Below are positions 10,462 through 20,195 of a DNA stretch of 59,978 bases, in pieces. Each line of letters opens with the position of its first letter. Within the stretch, counting starts at the first letter, position 1. Under the pieces are notes generated by a model. The model had not been told where the DNA came from, made no database searches, and was given only the letters and a program-made list of their open reading frames with translations. This DNA comes from CAVSWT01 sp963731745 (GTDB lineage Bacteria > Bacteroidota > Ignavibacteria > Ignavibacteriales > Ignavibacteriaceae), in the NCBI GenBank assembly GCA_963731745.1, contig CAVSWT010000026.1, positions 1 to 59,978 on the forward strand, read 5' to 3'. A program made the position numbers and the translations under genes.

Positions 10462-11739
10462 TTATTCTATTATCTCAAAACCTGTATACTTTTGAAGAGC
10501 TTTAGGAACAATTATTTTTCCTTCAGGAGTTTGATAATTTTCAAGAATCGAAACCATCAATCTGCTTGTTGCCAAACCAGAACCATTTAAAGTATGAACA
10601 AATTCTAATTTTTTTGTTTCTTCATTTCTGAATCTAATATTTGCTCTTCTTGCCTGGAAGTTTTCAAAAGTGCTGCATGAAGAAGCTTCAAGCCATCTGT
10701 TTTCTGCAGGCGACCAGGTTTCAATATCATAACACTTAGCGGCAGAGAAGCTTAAATCACCTGTACATAACAATAAAATTCTATAAGGAATTTTTAACGC
10801 TTTTAAAATATCTTCAGCATCGTTCACCAATCCTTCCAATTCATTTAATGAATTTTCCGGCTTAACAAATTTTACCATTTCAACTTTATTGAATTGATGA
10901 ACACGTAAAAATCCTTTTGATTCTTTACCATATGAGCCGGCTTCTCTTCGGAAACAAGCTGAGTAGCCAACATATTTTAATGGGAGATCACTTTCATTCA
11001 AAACATCGTTTCTATAAATATTCGTTATGGGTACCTCTGCTGTTGGAATAGGGAATAATCCATCCTTTTCAATATTATACATGTCTTCTTCCATTTTAGG
11101 AATTTGTCCGGTTCCTTTCATCGATTCACGATTTACTAAAAATGGAGGAAACACTTCGCTGTAGCCATGATTTTGAAGATGATAATCAAGCATGAAATTG
11201 ATCAATGCTCTTTCAAGTGTTGCGCCTTTACCAAGGTATAACGGAAAACCGGAGCCTGATATTTTTGCGCCTCTTTCAAAATCTAATATTTTTAATTTCT
11301 TACCGAGTTCAATATGATCTAAAACTTTTCCTTCATTTTTAAATGAAAATTCATCGGGCAGCCATTGACGAACTTCAACATTATCTGCTGCTGATTTACC
11401 AACTGGAACAGAAGAATGGGGAATATTAGGAATGTACATTAAAATATCATCTAAATTTTCTTGTACATTCTTTAACTGTGAATCGAGGTCAGCAATTTGA
11501 TCCGAAACTCGTTTCATTTCTGATAGAACCGAAGAAACATCCTGACCGGCTTTTTTCATTACCGGGATTTGTGATGAAACTTGATTGCGCCGAGATTTTA
11601 ATTCATCAGCCTGAACAATTAAATTTCTTCTTTCTTCGTCAAGCGTAAGAACTTCATCAACACGGCTTTTTTCATTTTTATTTTCAACGCCTTGTTTTAC
11701 TAATTCAGGGTTTTCACGAATAAATTTTAAATCGAGCAT
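10462..11739 (-). CDS. serS: Seryl-tRNA synthetase
   Basis: A class II aminoacyl-tRNA synthetase charging tRNA-Ser, 425 residues as usual. The N-terminal long coiled-coil arm (about residues 30-105, rich in Glu/Lys/Gln) grips the long variable arm of the tRNA. The catalytic core follows, with motif 2 around ACFRREAGSYGKES and motif 3 GSGLATSRLMVSILENYQ. The WLEASSCSTFENFQARR block is characteristic of SerRS. It is followed downstream by about 200 bp of A+T-rich DNA before the ABC gene, and preceded by leuS 48 bp upstream on the same strand, so the two synthetase genes may share a transcript. Confidence 0.97.
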   Translation of the reverse strand: MLDLKFIRENPELVKQGVENKNEKSRVDEVLTLDEERRNLIVQADELKSRRNQVSSQIPVMKKAGQDVSSVLSEMKRVSDQIADLDSQLKNVQENLDDILMYIPNIPHSSVPVGKSAADNVEVRQWLPDEFSFKNEGKVLDHIELGKKLKILDFERGAKISGSGFPLYLGKGATLERALINFMLDYHLQNHGYSEVFPPFLVNRESMKGTGQIPKMEEDMYNIEKDGLFPIPTAEVPITNIYRNDVLNESDLPLKYVGYSACFRREAGSYGKESKGFLRVHQFNKVEMVKFVKPENSLNELEGLVNDAEDILKALKIPYRILLLCTGDLSFSAAKCYDIETWSPAENRWLEASSCSTFENFQARRANIRFRNEETKKLEFVHTLNGSGLATSRLMVSILENYQTPEGKIIVPKALQKYTGFEIIE

Positions 11740-11787
11740 ATATTTTTTTGACTTTTGAATTTTGATTTTTGAATTATGAATACTGAC

Positions 11788-14244
11788 TTATTTAACAACA
11801 ATATTAAAAATTTTATTCTTCACAAAAATTTCTTTAACAACCTGTTTGCCATCAATATGCTTTGAAACTTTTTCATCTTCCAAAGCAAGTTTTTTAACCA
11901 AATCCTTCTCACTATTATTAGGTACAGAAATGGTTGATCTTAATTTTCCATTCACCTGAACGGCAATATTTACTTGATCTTCTATCAATGCTTTTTCATC
12001 AACTTCAAACCAAACTGGATTTGAAAATAAAGATTTTTCATTTCCAATTAATTGCCAGCATTCTTCTCCGAGATGCGGTGCAACAGGAGCCAGCAAAACA
12101 GCAAATCTTCTTAAAGTATAACTTTGAATTTCAACAGAACATTTTTCCAAATTTTTAATCAGTTCATTTAACAATTCCATCAAAGATGCAATTGTTGTAT
12201 TGAATCTGAAATTAACTATTTCTTCATCATACTTGTGAATAGTTTGATTAATTTTTTTATAAACTGATTTTTCTTCATCAGATAATTTTTCTATTTCATA
12301 TTTTTCTTTTGACTGAACACCTCTAACATTTGCTGACAATCTTTCAAACAAATCATAACTTCTCTGAACAAATCTATCAGTTCCGGAAATACCTTTATCG
12401 CTCCAATCACCGCCAAGTTCATACGGGCCCATGAACATTAAGTATAATCTGAAAACGTCAGAACCATAATTAACCGTAAAGGCATCAGGATTAACAACAT
12501 TGCCTTTTGATTTAGACATCTTAGCGCCTTGATTAGTAATGGTGCCTTGATGAATCAAATTTTTAAATGGTTCATCCGATTTTGTTAATCCGATATCTCT
12601 TAAAAATTTATGAATGAATCTTGCGTACAATAAATGCATAGTAGCATGTTCTGCACCTCCAACGTACATATCAACCGGAACCCAATCATCAGCTAAGCTA
12701 GTATTGATTGCCGAATCTTTTTTATCCGGATCAAGATAGCGGAAATAATACCACGATGAATCAACAAATGTATCCATTGTATCAGGATCGCGTTCAGCAT
12801 CCTCTCCGCATTTTGGACATTTAACATTCATAAAACTTTTATTTGAAACTAAGGGCGATTTGCCGTCTCTTTTAAATTCAACATCATAAGGAAGTTCAAC
12901 AGGCAAATCTTTTTCGTTAACCGGAACTTCTCCGCATTTCGGGCAGTGAATAATTGGAATAGGTGTTCCCCAGTAACGCTGGCGTGAAATTAACCAATCT
13001 CTCATCCTGAAATTAATTTTGCTTGTTCCAATATTTTTTTCTTCAAGCCATTTAATAATTTTTTCTTTGGCTTCTTGAACATAAAGTCCGTTAAGAAATT
13101 CACTATTTATTGCAGGCCCATCTTCAACAAAAGCTTTGCCCTCAAAATTTTCAGGCGGCTGAACTGTTCTGATTATTGGAAGATCAAATTTTTCTGCAAA
13201 CTGCCAATCTCGTTCATCTTGTCCGGGGACTGCCATTATAGCGCCGGTACCGTAAGTAGTTAAAACATAATCAGCAATCCAAATAGGAATTTTTTTATTG
13301 TTAACCGGGTTGATTGCGAACGCACCTGTATTAACACCGGTTTTTTCTTTCACAGTCGATGTTCTGTCAATCTCCGACATTGATTTTATTGATTCGCGGT
13401 ACGCTTCAACTTTACTTTTAAATTCATCTTTTGTTATAACATCGACTAAAGAATGTTCTGGAGCAAGAACCATATATGTTGCACCAAACAATGTATCAGG
13501 CCGGGTTGTAAAAATTTTTATTTCTTCTTCATGTCCATCTACTTTAAAATTAACTTCAGCACCGATACTTTTACCAATCCAGTTTTTCTGCATCAATTTT
13601 GTTTTTTCGGGCCAATTAATAGTATCCAATCCACTTAATAATTCTTCAGCGTAATCAGTAATCTTAAAAAACCATTGCGTAAGATTTTTCTGGATTACAA
13701 CGGCTCCGCATCTTTCGCAAGTTCCATCCGACAAAACCTGTTCATTAGCTAAAACAGTTTGATCATTCGGACACCAATTAACCGGTGCATTTTTTCTATA
13801 AGCTAAACCTTTTTTATAAAGCTGAAGAAACAGCCATTGATTCCATTTATAGTATTTGGGATCGCAGGTCATCAATTCAGCATCCCAGTCATACATGCAG
13901 CCCATTTGTTTTAATTGAACGCGAATATCTTCAATGTTTTTAATGGTGCTGTCATAAGGATGGATCCCGGTTTTTATTGCATAGTTTTCAGCAGGCAGCC
14001 CGAAAGCATCATAACCCATCGGTTCAAAAACATTGAAACCTTTTAGCTTTTTATATCTTGCCCAGGTATCAGTTGGGCCGTAGTTATACCAATGTCCGCA
14101 GTGCAACTTAGCGCCCGACGGATAAATAAACATTACAAGTGTATATAATTTATTATCCGTTTTTGAAAGATCAGTTTGAAAAACTTTACTTTCTTCCCAA
14201 TGGCTTTGCCATTTTTTTTCTATTTCCGCAAATGGATATCGCAT
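11788..14244 (-). CDS. leuS: Leucyl-tRNA synthetase
   Basis: A class I synthetase charging tRNA-Leu, 818 residues. The HIGH motif appears as HCGHW near residue 45, inside the strongly conserved block that begins MFIYPSGAKLHCGHWYNY. The KMSKS motif is GAKMSKSKGNV around residue 575. Between them lies the CP1 editing domain (about residues 220-420) with TTRPDTLFGATY and the GTGAIMAVPGQDERD loop, where the Asp of DERD is the editing-site residue. Two zinc-type cysteine pairs (CPKCGEVP and CPKCGED) and the C-terminal anticodon and tail domains are present. It is transcribed divergently from lysA across about 130 bp, so both promoters must lie in that gap. Confidence 0.97.
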   Translation of the reverse strand: MRYPFAEIEKKWQSHWEESKVFQTDLSKTDNKLYTLVMFIYPSGAKLHCGHWYNYGPTDTWARYKKLKGFNVFEPMGYDAFGLPAENYAIKTGIHPYDSTIKNIEDIRVQLKQMGCMYDWDAELMTCDPKYYKWNQWLFLQLYKKGLAYRKNAPVNWCPNDQTVLANEQVLSDGTCERCGAVVIQKNLTQWFFKITDYAEELLSGLDTINWPEKTKLMQKNWIGKSIGAEVNFKVDGHEEEIKIFTTRPDTLFGATYMVLAPEHSLVDVITKDEFKSKVEAYRESIKSMSEIDRTSTVKEKTGVNTGAFAINPVNNKKIPIWIADYVLTTYGTGAIMAVPGQDERDWQFAEKFDLPIIRTVQPPENFEGKAFVEDGPAINSEFLNGLYVQEAKEKIIKWLEEKNIGTSKINFRMRDWLISRQRYWGTPIPIIHCPKCGEVPVNEKDLPVELPYDVEFKRDGKSPLVSNKSFMNVKCPKCGEDAERDPDTMDTFVDSSWYYFRYLDPDKKDSAINTSLADDWVPVDMYVGGAEHATMHLLYARFIHKFLRDIGLTKSDEPFKNLIHQGTITNQGAKMSKSKGNVVNPDAFTVNYGSDVFRLYLMFMGPYELGGDWSDKGISGTDRFVQRSYDLFERLSANVRGVQSKEKYEIEKLSDEEKSVYKKINQTIHKYDEEIVNFRFNTTIASLMELLNELIKNLEKCSVEIQSYTLRRFAVLLAPVAPHLGEECWQLIGNEKSLFSNPVWFEVDEKALIEDQVNIAVQVNGKLRSTISVPNNSEKDLVKKLALEDEKVSKHIDGKQVVKEIFVKNKIFNIVVK

Positions 14245-14371
14245 AAATTTATTTTATTAGGGTTCAAAAATTGAATCACAAATTTATCTAAATTAGAAGG
14301 GAATTCAAATTGACGAGTTTATCTCTTTTTTGTTAAGTTTGAACTTTCAAACAACGGAAATTTTTACCCCT

Positions 14372-15646
14372 ATGCAATATTTTGATTCAAATTATTTTAC
14401 TTATAAAAACCATAAACTTCATTGTGAAAATGTTTCTATCGAAGAAATAACAAAAGCTGCCGGCACACCGGTATATATATATAGCAAAAAATTTTTTACG
14501 GATAGATTCAATGAATTCCATGATGCATTTAAAGAAATTCCGCATACAATTTTTTATGCTTCAAAATCTAATTTTAATTTAAATGTTATTAAAACATTTT
14601 ATGAACTGGGTGCCGGTATTGATGTAAACTCTGAAGGCGAAATGTTCAGGGCGATTAAAGCTGGAGTTGATCCTAAAAAAATGATTATGAGCGGGGTTGG
14701 AAAAACTTCCCGTGAGATTCAGTTTGCATTAGAAAATAATATTTTAATGATAAAAGCGGAATCAGAAGAAGAAGTTGAAATAATTGATGAGATTGCAGGC
14801 GGGCTTGGAAAAAAAGCAGAAGTAGCAATTAGGGTAAATCCGGATGTTGATGCGAAGAGTCATCCATACATTTCTACTGGATTGAAACAAAATAAGTTTG
14901 GAATAAATTCAGCGAATGCGTTGAGGATTTTTAAAAATCAAAGTAAATATAAAAATCTAACATTTGCCGGAATTGACATGCACATCGGTTCACAAATAAC
15001 AACAGTTTCTCCATTAGCGGAAGCAGTTGAAAAATTATCTCAGGTTTATTTAGAACTAAAGTCATCCGGAATTAAACTTAAACATTTTGATGTCGGCGGA
15101 GGAATAGGTGTTAAATATAATGATGAAAAACCTTTTTCATATTCAGAATATGCAAATGCAATTCTTCCAACATTAAAGAAACTTGACTGCGACATTTTTT
15201 TTGAGCCTGGAAGAACCTTAACTGCTAACGGTGGTATATTAGCTACAGAAGTTCTATATACCAAAAATAATAATGATAAAAATTTTATTATAATCGATGC
15301 AGCCATGACAGATTTATTGCGGCCAAGTATATATGGTGCATATCATCATATTCAACCTGTTAATTTAAATGAAAGTAAAAAAGATATAATGGCAGATATT
15401 GTCGGGCCGGTTTGCGAAACAGGTGATTTTATCGCGAAGGATCGTGAAATTAAAGAAAGCAACAAAGGAGATATGATGGCAATAATGACTGCCGGTGCAT
15501 ATGGAATGACAATGGCTTCAAATTATAATGCAAGAAGACGCGCACCCGAAATTATGGTTGATGGTGATAGGTTTTTTATTTTGAGAGGGAGAGAAACTCT
15601 AGAGCATTTATTGTTTGACGAAAAAATTGTGGAAGAACTAAACTAA
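14372..15646 (+). CDS. lysA: Diaminopimelate decarboxylase
   Basis: This enzyme decarboxylates meso-diaminopimelate to L-lysine, the last step of lysine synthesis, using PLP. A fold-III barrel carries the PLP lysine in FYASKSNFNLN. The dimer-site and substrate motifs are DMHIGSQI, DVGGGIGVKY, EPGRTLTANGG and GPVCETGDF (Cys from the partner subunit). A C-terminal RGRETLEHL is also present. Length from the ATG at 14372 is 424 residues, right for the family; an in-frame TTG at 14330 would add 14 residues that look unlike other family members, so I chose the ATG. The stop codon TAATG overlaps the start of the next gene (15646), indicating translational coupling to the LD-carboxypeptidase. Confidence 0.95.
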   Translation: MQYFDSNYFTYKNHKLHCENVSIEEITKAAGTPVYIYSKKFFTDRFNEFHDAFKEIPHTIFYASKSNFNLNVIKTFYELGAGIDVNSEGEMFRAIKAGVDPKKMIMSGVGKTSREIQFALENNILMIKAESEEEVEIIDEIAGGLGKKAEVAIRVNPDVDAKSHPYISTGLKQNKFGINSANALRIFKNQSKYKNLTFAGIDMHIGSQITTVSPLAEAVEKLSQVYLELKSSGIKLKHFDVGGGIGVKYNDEKPFSYSEYANAILPTLKKLDCDIFFEPGRTLTANGGILATEVLYTKNNNDKNFIIIDAAMTDLLRPSIYGAYHHIQPVNLNESKKDIMADIVGPVCETGDFIAKDREIKESNKGDMMAIMTAGAYGMTMASNYNARRRAPEIMVDGDRFFILRGRETLEHLLFDEKIVEELN

Positions 15647-16705
15647 TGATTAAACGCAGAAAGTTTATTAAAAATATCACTGCTGCTTCTTTATTATCTG
15701 CAATTCCTTTTAAGAATTTTAGCTATCCAAATTCCAACACTGCAAATAGTATTGTTAAATCAAAGCGATTAAAAAAAGGTGACACGCTTGGGCTAATTGC
15801 TCCAGGCAGCTTTATTAATGAAGATGAATTAAAAGAATCGATTGAAAATTTAGAGACATTAGGATTCAAAGTCGTATACACTAAAAATATTTTGGCAAGA
15901 TATGGTTACTTCGGCGGAACTGATGAACAGCGCGCATCGGATGTAAATGAAATGTTTAAAAGAGAATGATGTTAAAGGAATTGTCTGTGCCCGCGGCGGC
16001 TGGGGCTGTTCGCGAATTCTTCCGTTGTTAGATTATGAAGTAATAAAAAATAATCCTAAAGTTCTAATCGGCTACAGCGACGTTACCGCATTACTCTATG
16101 GATTATTTAAAGAAACCGGGTTAGTATGTTTTCATGGTCCGGTTGGGATTTCAACCTTTAATGAATACAGCGTTGATTACTTTAAAAGAGTTTTAATGGA
16201 GCCGCAGCAATCAATTACTTTTTACAATCCACATGATGAAAAAAGTAAAAGTGATGAAGAATATATTCCTTTTACGATTCGAAGCGGAAAATCTTCCGGT
16301 AAATTAGTTGGCGGGAATCTTTCGATTATTGTTTCATTGATTGGGACCAAATTTGATATTGATTCGGAAGACAAGATAATTTTTATAGAAGAAGTCGGGG
16401 AAGAACCTTACCGTGTTGATAGAATGCTTACTCAAATGATTGAGGCAGGTAAATTTAAAAATGCAAATGGAATTATGCTTGGTGTATTTTCAGATTCAAA
16501 ACCTCATGCAAAAAAATCCGGCATTAGTTCATCATTTAGTTTGAATGAAGTATTGTTCGATCGGCTTTCAAAATTAAATATACCGACAGCTTATGGAATG
16601 TCTTTTGGGCATATCACAAATAAATTTACTTTACCATTCGGAATCGAGGCTGAATTTGATTCACTTGCACAAACTTTAACCTTACTTGAGCCTGCTGTAG
16701 TTTAG
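15646..16705 (+). pseudogene. LD-carboxypeptidase (peptidase S66), Tat-exported, split by one frameshift
   Basis: This peptidase removes the terminal D-Ala from murein tetrapeptides during peptidoglycan recycling. The N-terminus MIKRRKFIKNITAAS is a twin-arginine signal, so export of the folded enzyme is likely. The S66 blocks follow: LIAPGS, CARGGWGCSRILP, IGYSDVTAL with the nucleophile Ser, IFIEEVGEEPYRVDRML with the Glu, and SFGHITNKFTLP with the His. The frame breaks at about 15960; deleting one A from the AAAA at 15958-15961 restores NEMFKENDVKGIVCARGG and a protein of about 352 residues. All three catalytic residues survive, so an indel error is more likely than a dead gene. The start overlaps the stop of lysA by one base. 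Confidence 0.85.
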
Positions 16706-16739
16706 AACTATATTCCATCTTTAAAAAATATTTAATTAA

Positions 16740-19205
16740 ATGTTTGCTGAAATTGTATTTCCACTTCCGTTTAGAAATTCATTTACTTACTCAATTCCAA
16801 AAGAATTTCAGAAAGATGTTTCAATTGGAATTCGTGCGGTTGTGCCGTTTGGAAAAAGAACGCTCACCGGTTTTATAATAAATGTTTCTAACACAACTAT
16901 TGTTCAAGAAGTAATAAAGCCTATCTATGACATTTTAGATGATAAGCCGATCTTTACTGATAATTCATTAAAATTTTATAAATGGATTTCTGAATATTAT
17001 TTATCCTCATTTGGTGAAGCGCTTAAACTCGGTGTGCCTTATGGAACTGATATAGAATCTAAAAGAAAATTAATAGTTGATAATCAAATTGTTGAAAAAC
17101 TTTTTCAAAAAGAAAAAGATAACAAAACAATACGTTCAAAAATTCTCAAAATATTATCAGAAAAGAGCGAAATCAATTTTTCATATCTTCAAAAAACAGT
17201 TAAGAAGAAAAATATTTATTCTATTGTTAGAAGCCTTGAAAAAGGAGGCGCCTTAACAACTCTAAATCAAATTGAAGATCCGAAAGTAAGAGTTAAAAAA
17301 GCAAAGTATGTAAAGCTTGCTAAACCTGTATCTGAAGTTTATGAATTAATTCCTGAAATTGAATCAAGATCACCAAAGCAAGTAAGCATTCTTTTAGAAT
17401 TAATTTCGAAAAGGAAAAAAGATGTTAAGCAGTCCGATCTATTGAAGAAAACCGGCGCATCACAATCTTCTATCCACTCTTTGGAAGAAAAGGGAATAGT
17501 AGCAACTTTTGAAAAAGAAGTTGAAAGAAGATTTTCCGAGAGTTTTACAGAAAATCAAGTTGAATTTAAGCTAGCCAAAGATCAGCAGCGGGCTATAGAT
17601 GAAGTTGAAAAATTTGTTATTGCAAAAAAGTTTCAAACATTTTTATTACATGGCGTAACCGGAAGCGGAAAGACGCAAGTCTACATTGAAATTATAAAAA
17701 AAGTTTTATCACAGAATCAATCTGCGCTATTGCTTGTCCCGGAAATTTCATTAACTCCGCAAATCACATCTCGCCTTATAAATAATTTTGATGAAACGGT
17801 TACGGTATTGCACAGCCGCATGTCTATTGGCGAACGTTATGATTCATGGCGGAAAATATTAAATGGAAAATATAAAGTTGTAATTGGCGCACGTTCCGCA
17901 TTGTTTGCCCCTTTAAAAAATATTGGAATAATTGTAGTCGACGAAGAACATGATGCAAGTTATAAGCAGACAGACACAATCCCAAAATACAATGCACGCG
18001 ATGCAGCAATTATTTTAGGAACAAATCATAATTGTCCTGTGGTTCTTGGTTCCGCTACTCCCTCAATTGAAAGTATGTACAACGCAAAGAATGGTAAATA
18101 TAAATTATTAGAATTGCCGGAAAGAATTGATAATGCTCAGCTTCCTATTATTGAATTAGTTAATGTAGCTGTTGAGAAAAAAAAGAAGCGGATGGAAAAT
18201 GTTTTCACAAAAGTTTTACTTGATAAAATTGAAGACAGGCTAAAGAAACAAGAAGGTGTGATAATTCTTCAAAACAGAAGAGGATTTTCAACACAGCTTT
18301 ATTGTGAAGACTGCAGCGAAATTGAAACTTGTGAAAACTGTTCTGTTTCGATGGTTTATCATATTAACAAAAATATATTACAATGCCACTACTGCGGATT
18401 GATTAAAGAAGTGCCAAAGGCATGTACAAATTGCGGTTCGCTGTCAATTAAATATTTTGGAATGGGAACTGAAAGAGTGGAAGATGAATTAGATTTTTAT
18501 TTTCCAAAAGCTTCTATAAAAAGAATTGATTCGGATTCTATTTCTCGCAAATCTTCTTTAAGTAAAATACTCACTGAATTTGCAAAAGGTGATATTGATA
18601 TTTTAGTCGGGACGCAGATGGTTTCAAAAGGATTGGATTTTTCACGCGTTACTTTAGTCGGAGTAATTTCTGCTGAAACAACTTTGTGGCTGCCGGATTT
18701 CCGTGCCGATGAAAGAACATTCCAGCTTCTTACTCAAGTTTCGGGCAGAGCAGGAAGAAGCAAGGTAAAAGGCGAAGTAGTTATTCAAACACAAAACGAA
18801 AAACACTTTGCATTGCAAAAAGTTTTGCAGAATGATTACACAGGATTTTATAATAAAGAAATCATTGATAGAGAAAAAATGGGATTTCCTCCCTTCACGC
18901 ATATTGCATTGATTGAAGCAAAGGATACGAATGAACAAAAAGCTCGTGGAGCAATAACGGATTTTTATAATGAGCTTAGGGCATATAAAAAATGGATAAA
19001 TATTTCTACTCCAACAACAGCATTAATCGCCAAACTTAAAGGTCATTACCGATTTCACATTTTAGTAAAAAGCACAAAAGAAGCCGATCCTGGCGGAGGA
19101 GTTTTAAGAAAAGCAATTTTGAATTCATGGATTGAGTTTAACCGCAAGTCACGTTACAGAGATGTAAAACTTTTTTATGATGTTGATCCGCAGAGTATTA
19201 TTTAA
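16740..19205 (+). CDS. priA: Primosomal protein N' (replication restart helicase PriA)
   Basis: PriA recognises stalled forks and reloads the replicative helicase. The 821 residues are typical. An N-terminal 3'-end-binding domain opens AEIVFPLPFRNSFTYSIP. The helicase core has Walker A GVTGSGKTQ near residue 308, Walker B VVDEEHDASYKQ and GSATPSIES. Four CxxC pairs between about residues 533 and 565 (CEDC, CENC, CHYC, CTNC) bind two zinc ions. Motifs V and VI are VGTQMVSKGLDF and QVSGRAGR. The last 8 bases overlap the end of a convergent membrane-protein gene. The gene begins 35 bp after the LD-carboxypeptidase and may belong to the lysA transcript. Confidence 0.97.
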   Translation: MFAEIVFPLPFRNSFTYSIPKEFQKDVSIGIRAVVPFGKRTLTGFIINVSNTTIVQEVIKPIYDILDDKPIFTDNSLKFYKWISEYYLSSFGEALKLGVPYGTDIESKRKLIVDNQIVEKLFQKEKDNKTIRSKILKILSEKSEINFSYLQKTVKKKNIYSIVRSLEKGGALTTLNQIEDPKVRVKKAKYVKLAKPVSEVYELIPEIESRSPKQVSILLELISKRKKDVKQSDLLKKTGASQSSIHSLEEKGIVATFEKEVERRFSESFTENQVEFKLAKDQQRAIDEVEKFVIAKKFQTFLLHGVTGSGKTQVYIEIIKKVLSQNQSALLLVPEISLTPQITSRLINNFDETVTVLHSRMSIGERYDSWRKILNGKYKVVIGARSALFAPLKNIGIIVVDEEHDASYKQTDTIPKYNARDAAIILGTNHNCPVVLGSATPSIESMYNAKNGKYKLLELPERIDNAQLPIIELVNVAVEKKKKRMENVFTKVLLDKIEDRLKKQEGVIILQNRRGFSTQLYCEDCSEIETCENCSVSMVYHINKNILQCHYCGLIKEVPKACTNCGSLSIKYFGMGTERVEDELDFYFPKASIKRIDSDSISRKSSLSKILTEFAKGDIDILVGTQMVSKGLDFSRVTLVGVISAETTLWLPDFRADERTFQLLTQVSGRAGRSKVKGEVVIQTQNEKHFALQKVLQNDYTGFYNKEIIDREKMGFPPFTHIALIEAKDTNEQKARGAITDFYNELRAYKKWINISTPTTALIAKLKGHYRFHILVKSTKEADPGGGVLRKAILNSWIEFNRKSRYRDVKLFYDVDPQSII

Positions 19206-19827
19206 TTTCAGTTCTTGTTTTTATCTCTGTTGATGTTTTGAATTCTTCAACTGTATTAGGCTGTGATTTATTTTCTGCAACTTTTAAAGTTGTATAAACA
19301 CCCGAGCTTAATCCAAGCAATATAAGATTGTTATCACCAATTACCGGAATTATTTGGCTGATATCTAAATTAGGATTATTCATATTATGAACGACAGAAA
19401 TTACGATGTATAATCCAAAAACAACATTGAAAGCAAGTGCCTGAAATCGGGGAATGCTAACTCCCTGAGCATCAGAAAGTAAATCAAGAATCAGATTAAA
19501 TTTACCATCAGTCTGGCCGGTAGATTTTTCGGATTTTGAATTTTCAGAAGTATCTATAATTCGAGCGGCGGCAATCGTTCCGGAACTAATGCCAAGCAAT
19601 ATTAATGTAGAAGAATCTAAAGTTGGAATGCCTTTTCCTAATGTCATAATTGCCACCATGCATGCAAGAACAATAATTGTCCACCATGCCATTTGAACTC
19701 GTGATAGACTATAGGTTTTACGTCCCATGGTATTGATATCTTTCAGCATATCATATTTTCTATCCAGTAAATAAATTATTAGGACAAATATGACAAAAGT
19801 TATCAGCACTCTTACAAATGGACTCAT
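19198..19827 (-). CDS. Membrane protein with an internal duplication (209 aa)
   Basis: I do not recognise a named function. An N-terminal membrane segment (about residues 7-22) is followed by two similar halves. The first, about residues 43-90, starts SRVQMAWWTIIV and ends LILLGISSGTIAAARI. The second, about residues 122-188, starts SIPRFQALAFNVVFG and ends LILLGLSSGVYTTLKV. Each half contributes two membrane segments joined by a short loop with a Pro/Asp-rich stretch, so the protein probably has five segments. The linker and the tail are hydrophilic and Lys/Ser/Thr-rich. The repeat is clear in the sequence; any transport or scaffold role would be a guess. It overlaps the 3' end of priA by 8 bases. 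Confidence 0.75.
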   Translation of the reverse strand: MSPFVRVLITFVIFVLIIYLLDRKYDMLKDINTMGRKTYSLSRVQMAWWTIIVLACMVAIMTLGKGIPTLDSSTLILLGISSGTIAAARIIDTSENSKSEKSTGQTDGKFNLILDLLSDAQGVSIPRFQALAFNVVFGLYIVISVVHNMNNPNLDISQIIPVIGDNNLILLGLSSGVYTTLKVAENKSQPNTVEEFKTSTEIKTRTEIK

Positions 19828-20195
19828 AATACAACCTTAATGTTTTCTAATTTAAATTATATAATTCAATTATTTTTTAGCAGTGAAAATTATCGAATTT
19901 GAAAGGAGTAACTTCAAAATAAAGCGAATTAAAATCGAACAATCAAAAAAAACTATAAAGAATTAAGATATTATCAACACAGTAAATAGAGGCGAGTAAA
20001 AGTGATATGAAAATACATTGCGGTTGTTTGATTGTCAAGAAAAATTTTCTTTAAAAGGAACTTTTAACCTATTCAATATTTAGATAATAGTAGCAGTAAA
20101 TAAATGAATCAGCACTCCGTACTATTTAAATTGAACCCACTTCAGGCAAGAAAATAGATAGATACGTTGAAGGCTTTGCGCAACGACATATTAAT
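19828..20195. other. Intergenic A+T-rich stretch, no gene seen
   Basis: This gap of 368 bases separates the divergently read membrane-protein gene from the end of the DUF4340 operon. I see only short unsupported open frames, no tRNA-like fold and no strong hairpin followed by a T-run. The promoter for the 19198-19827 gene must lie in its left part. Confidence 0.5.

Noticed and set aside
14474..14485. AT-dinucleotide run in lysA as a contingency repeat
   Set aside because: Too short (about six units) and within a housekeeping enzyme.
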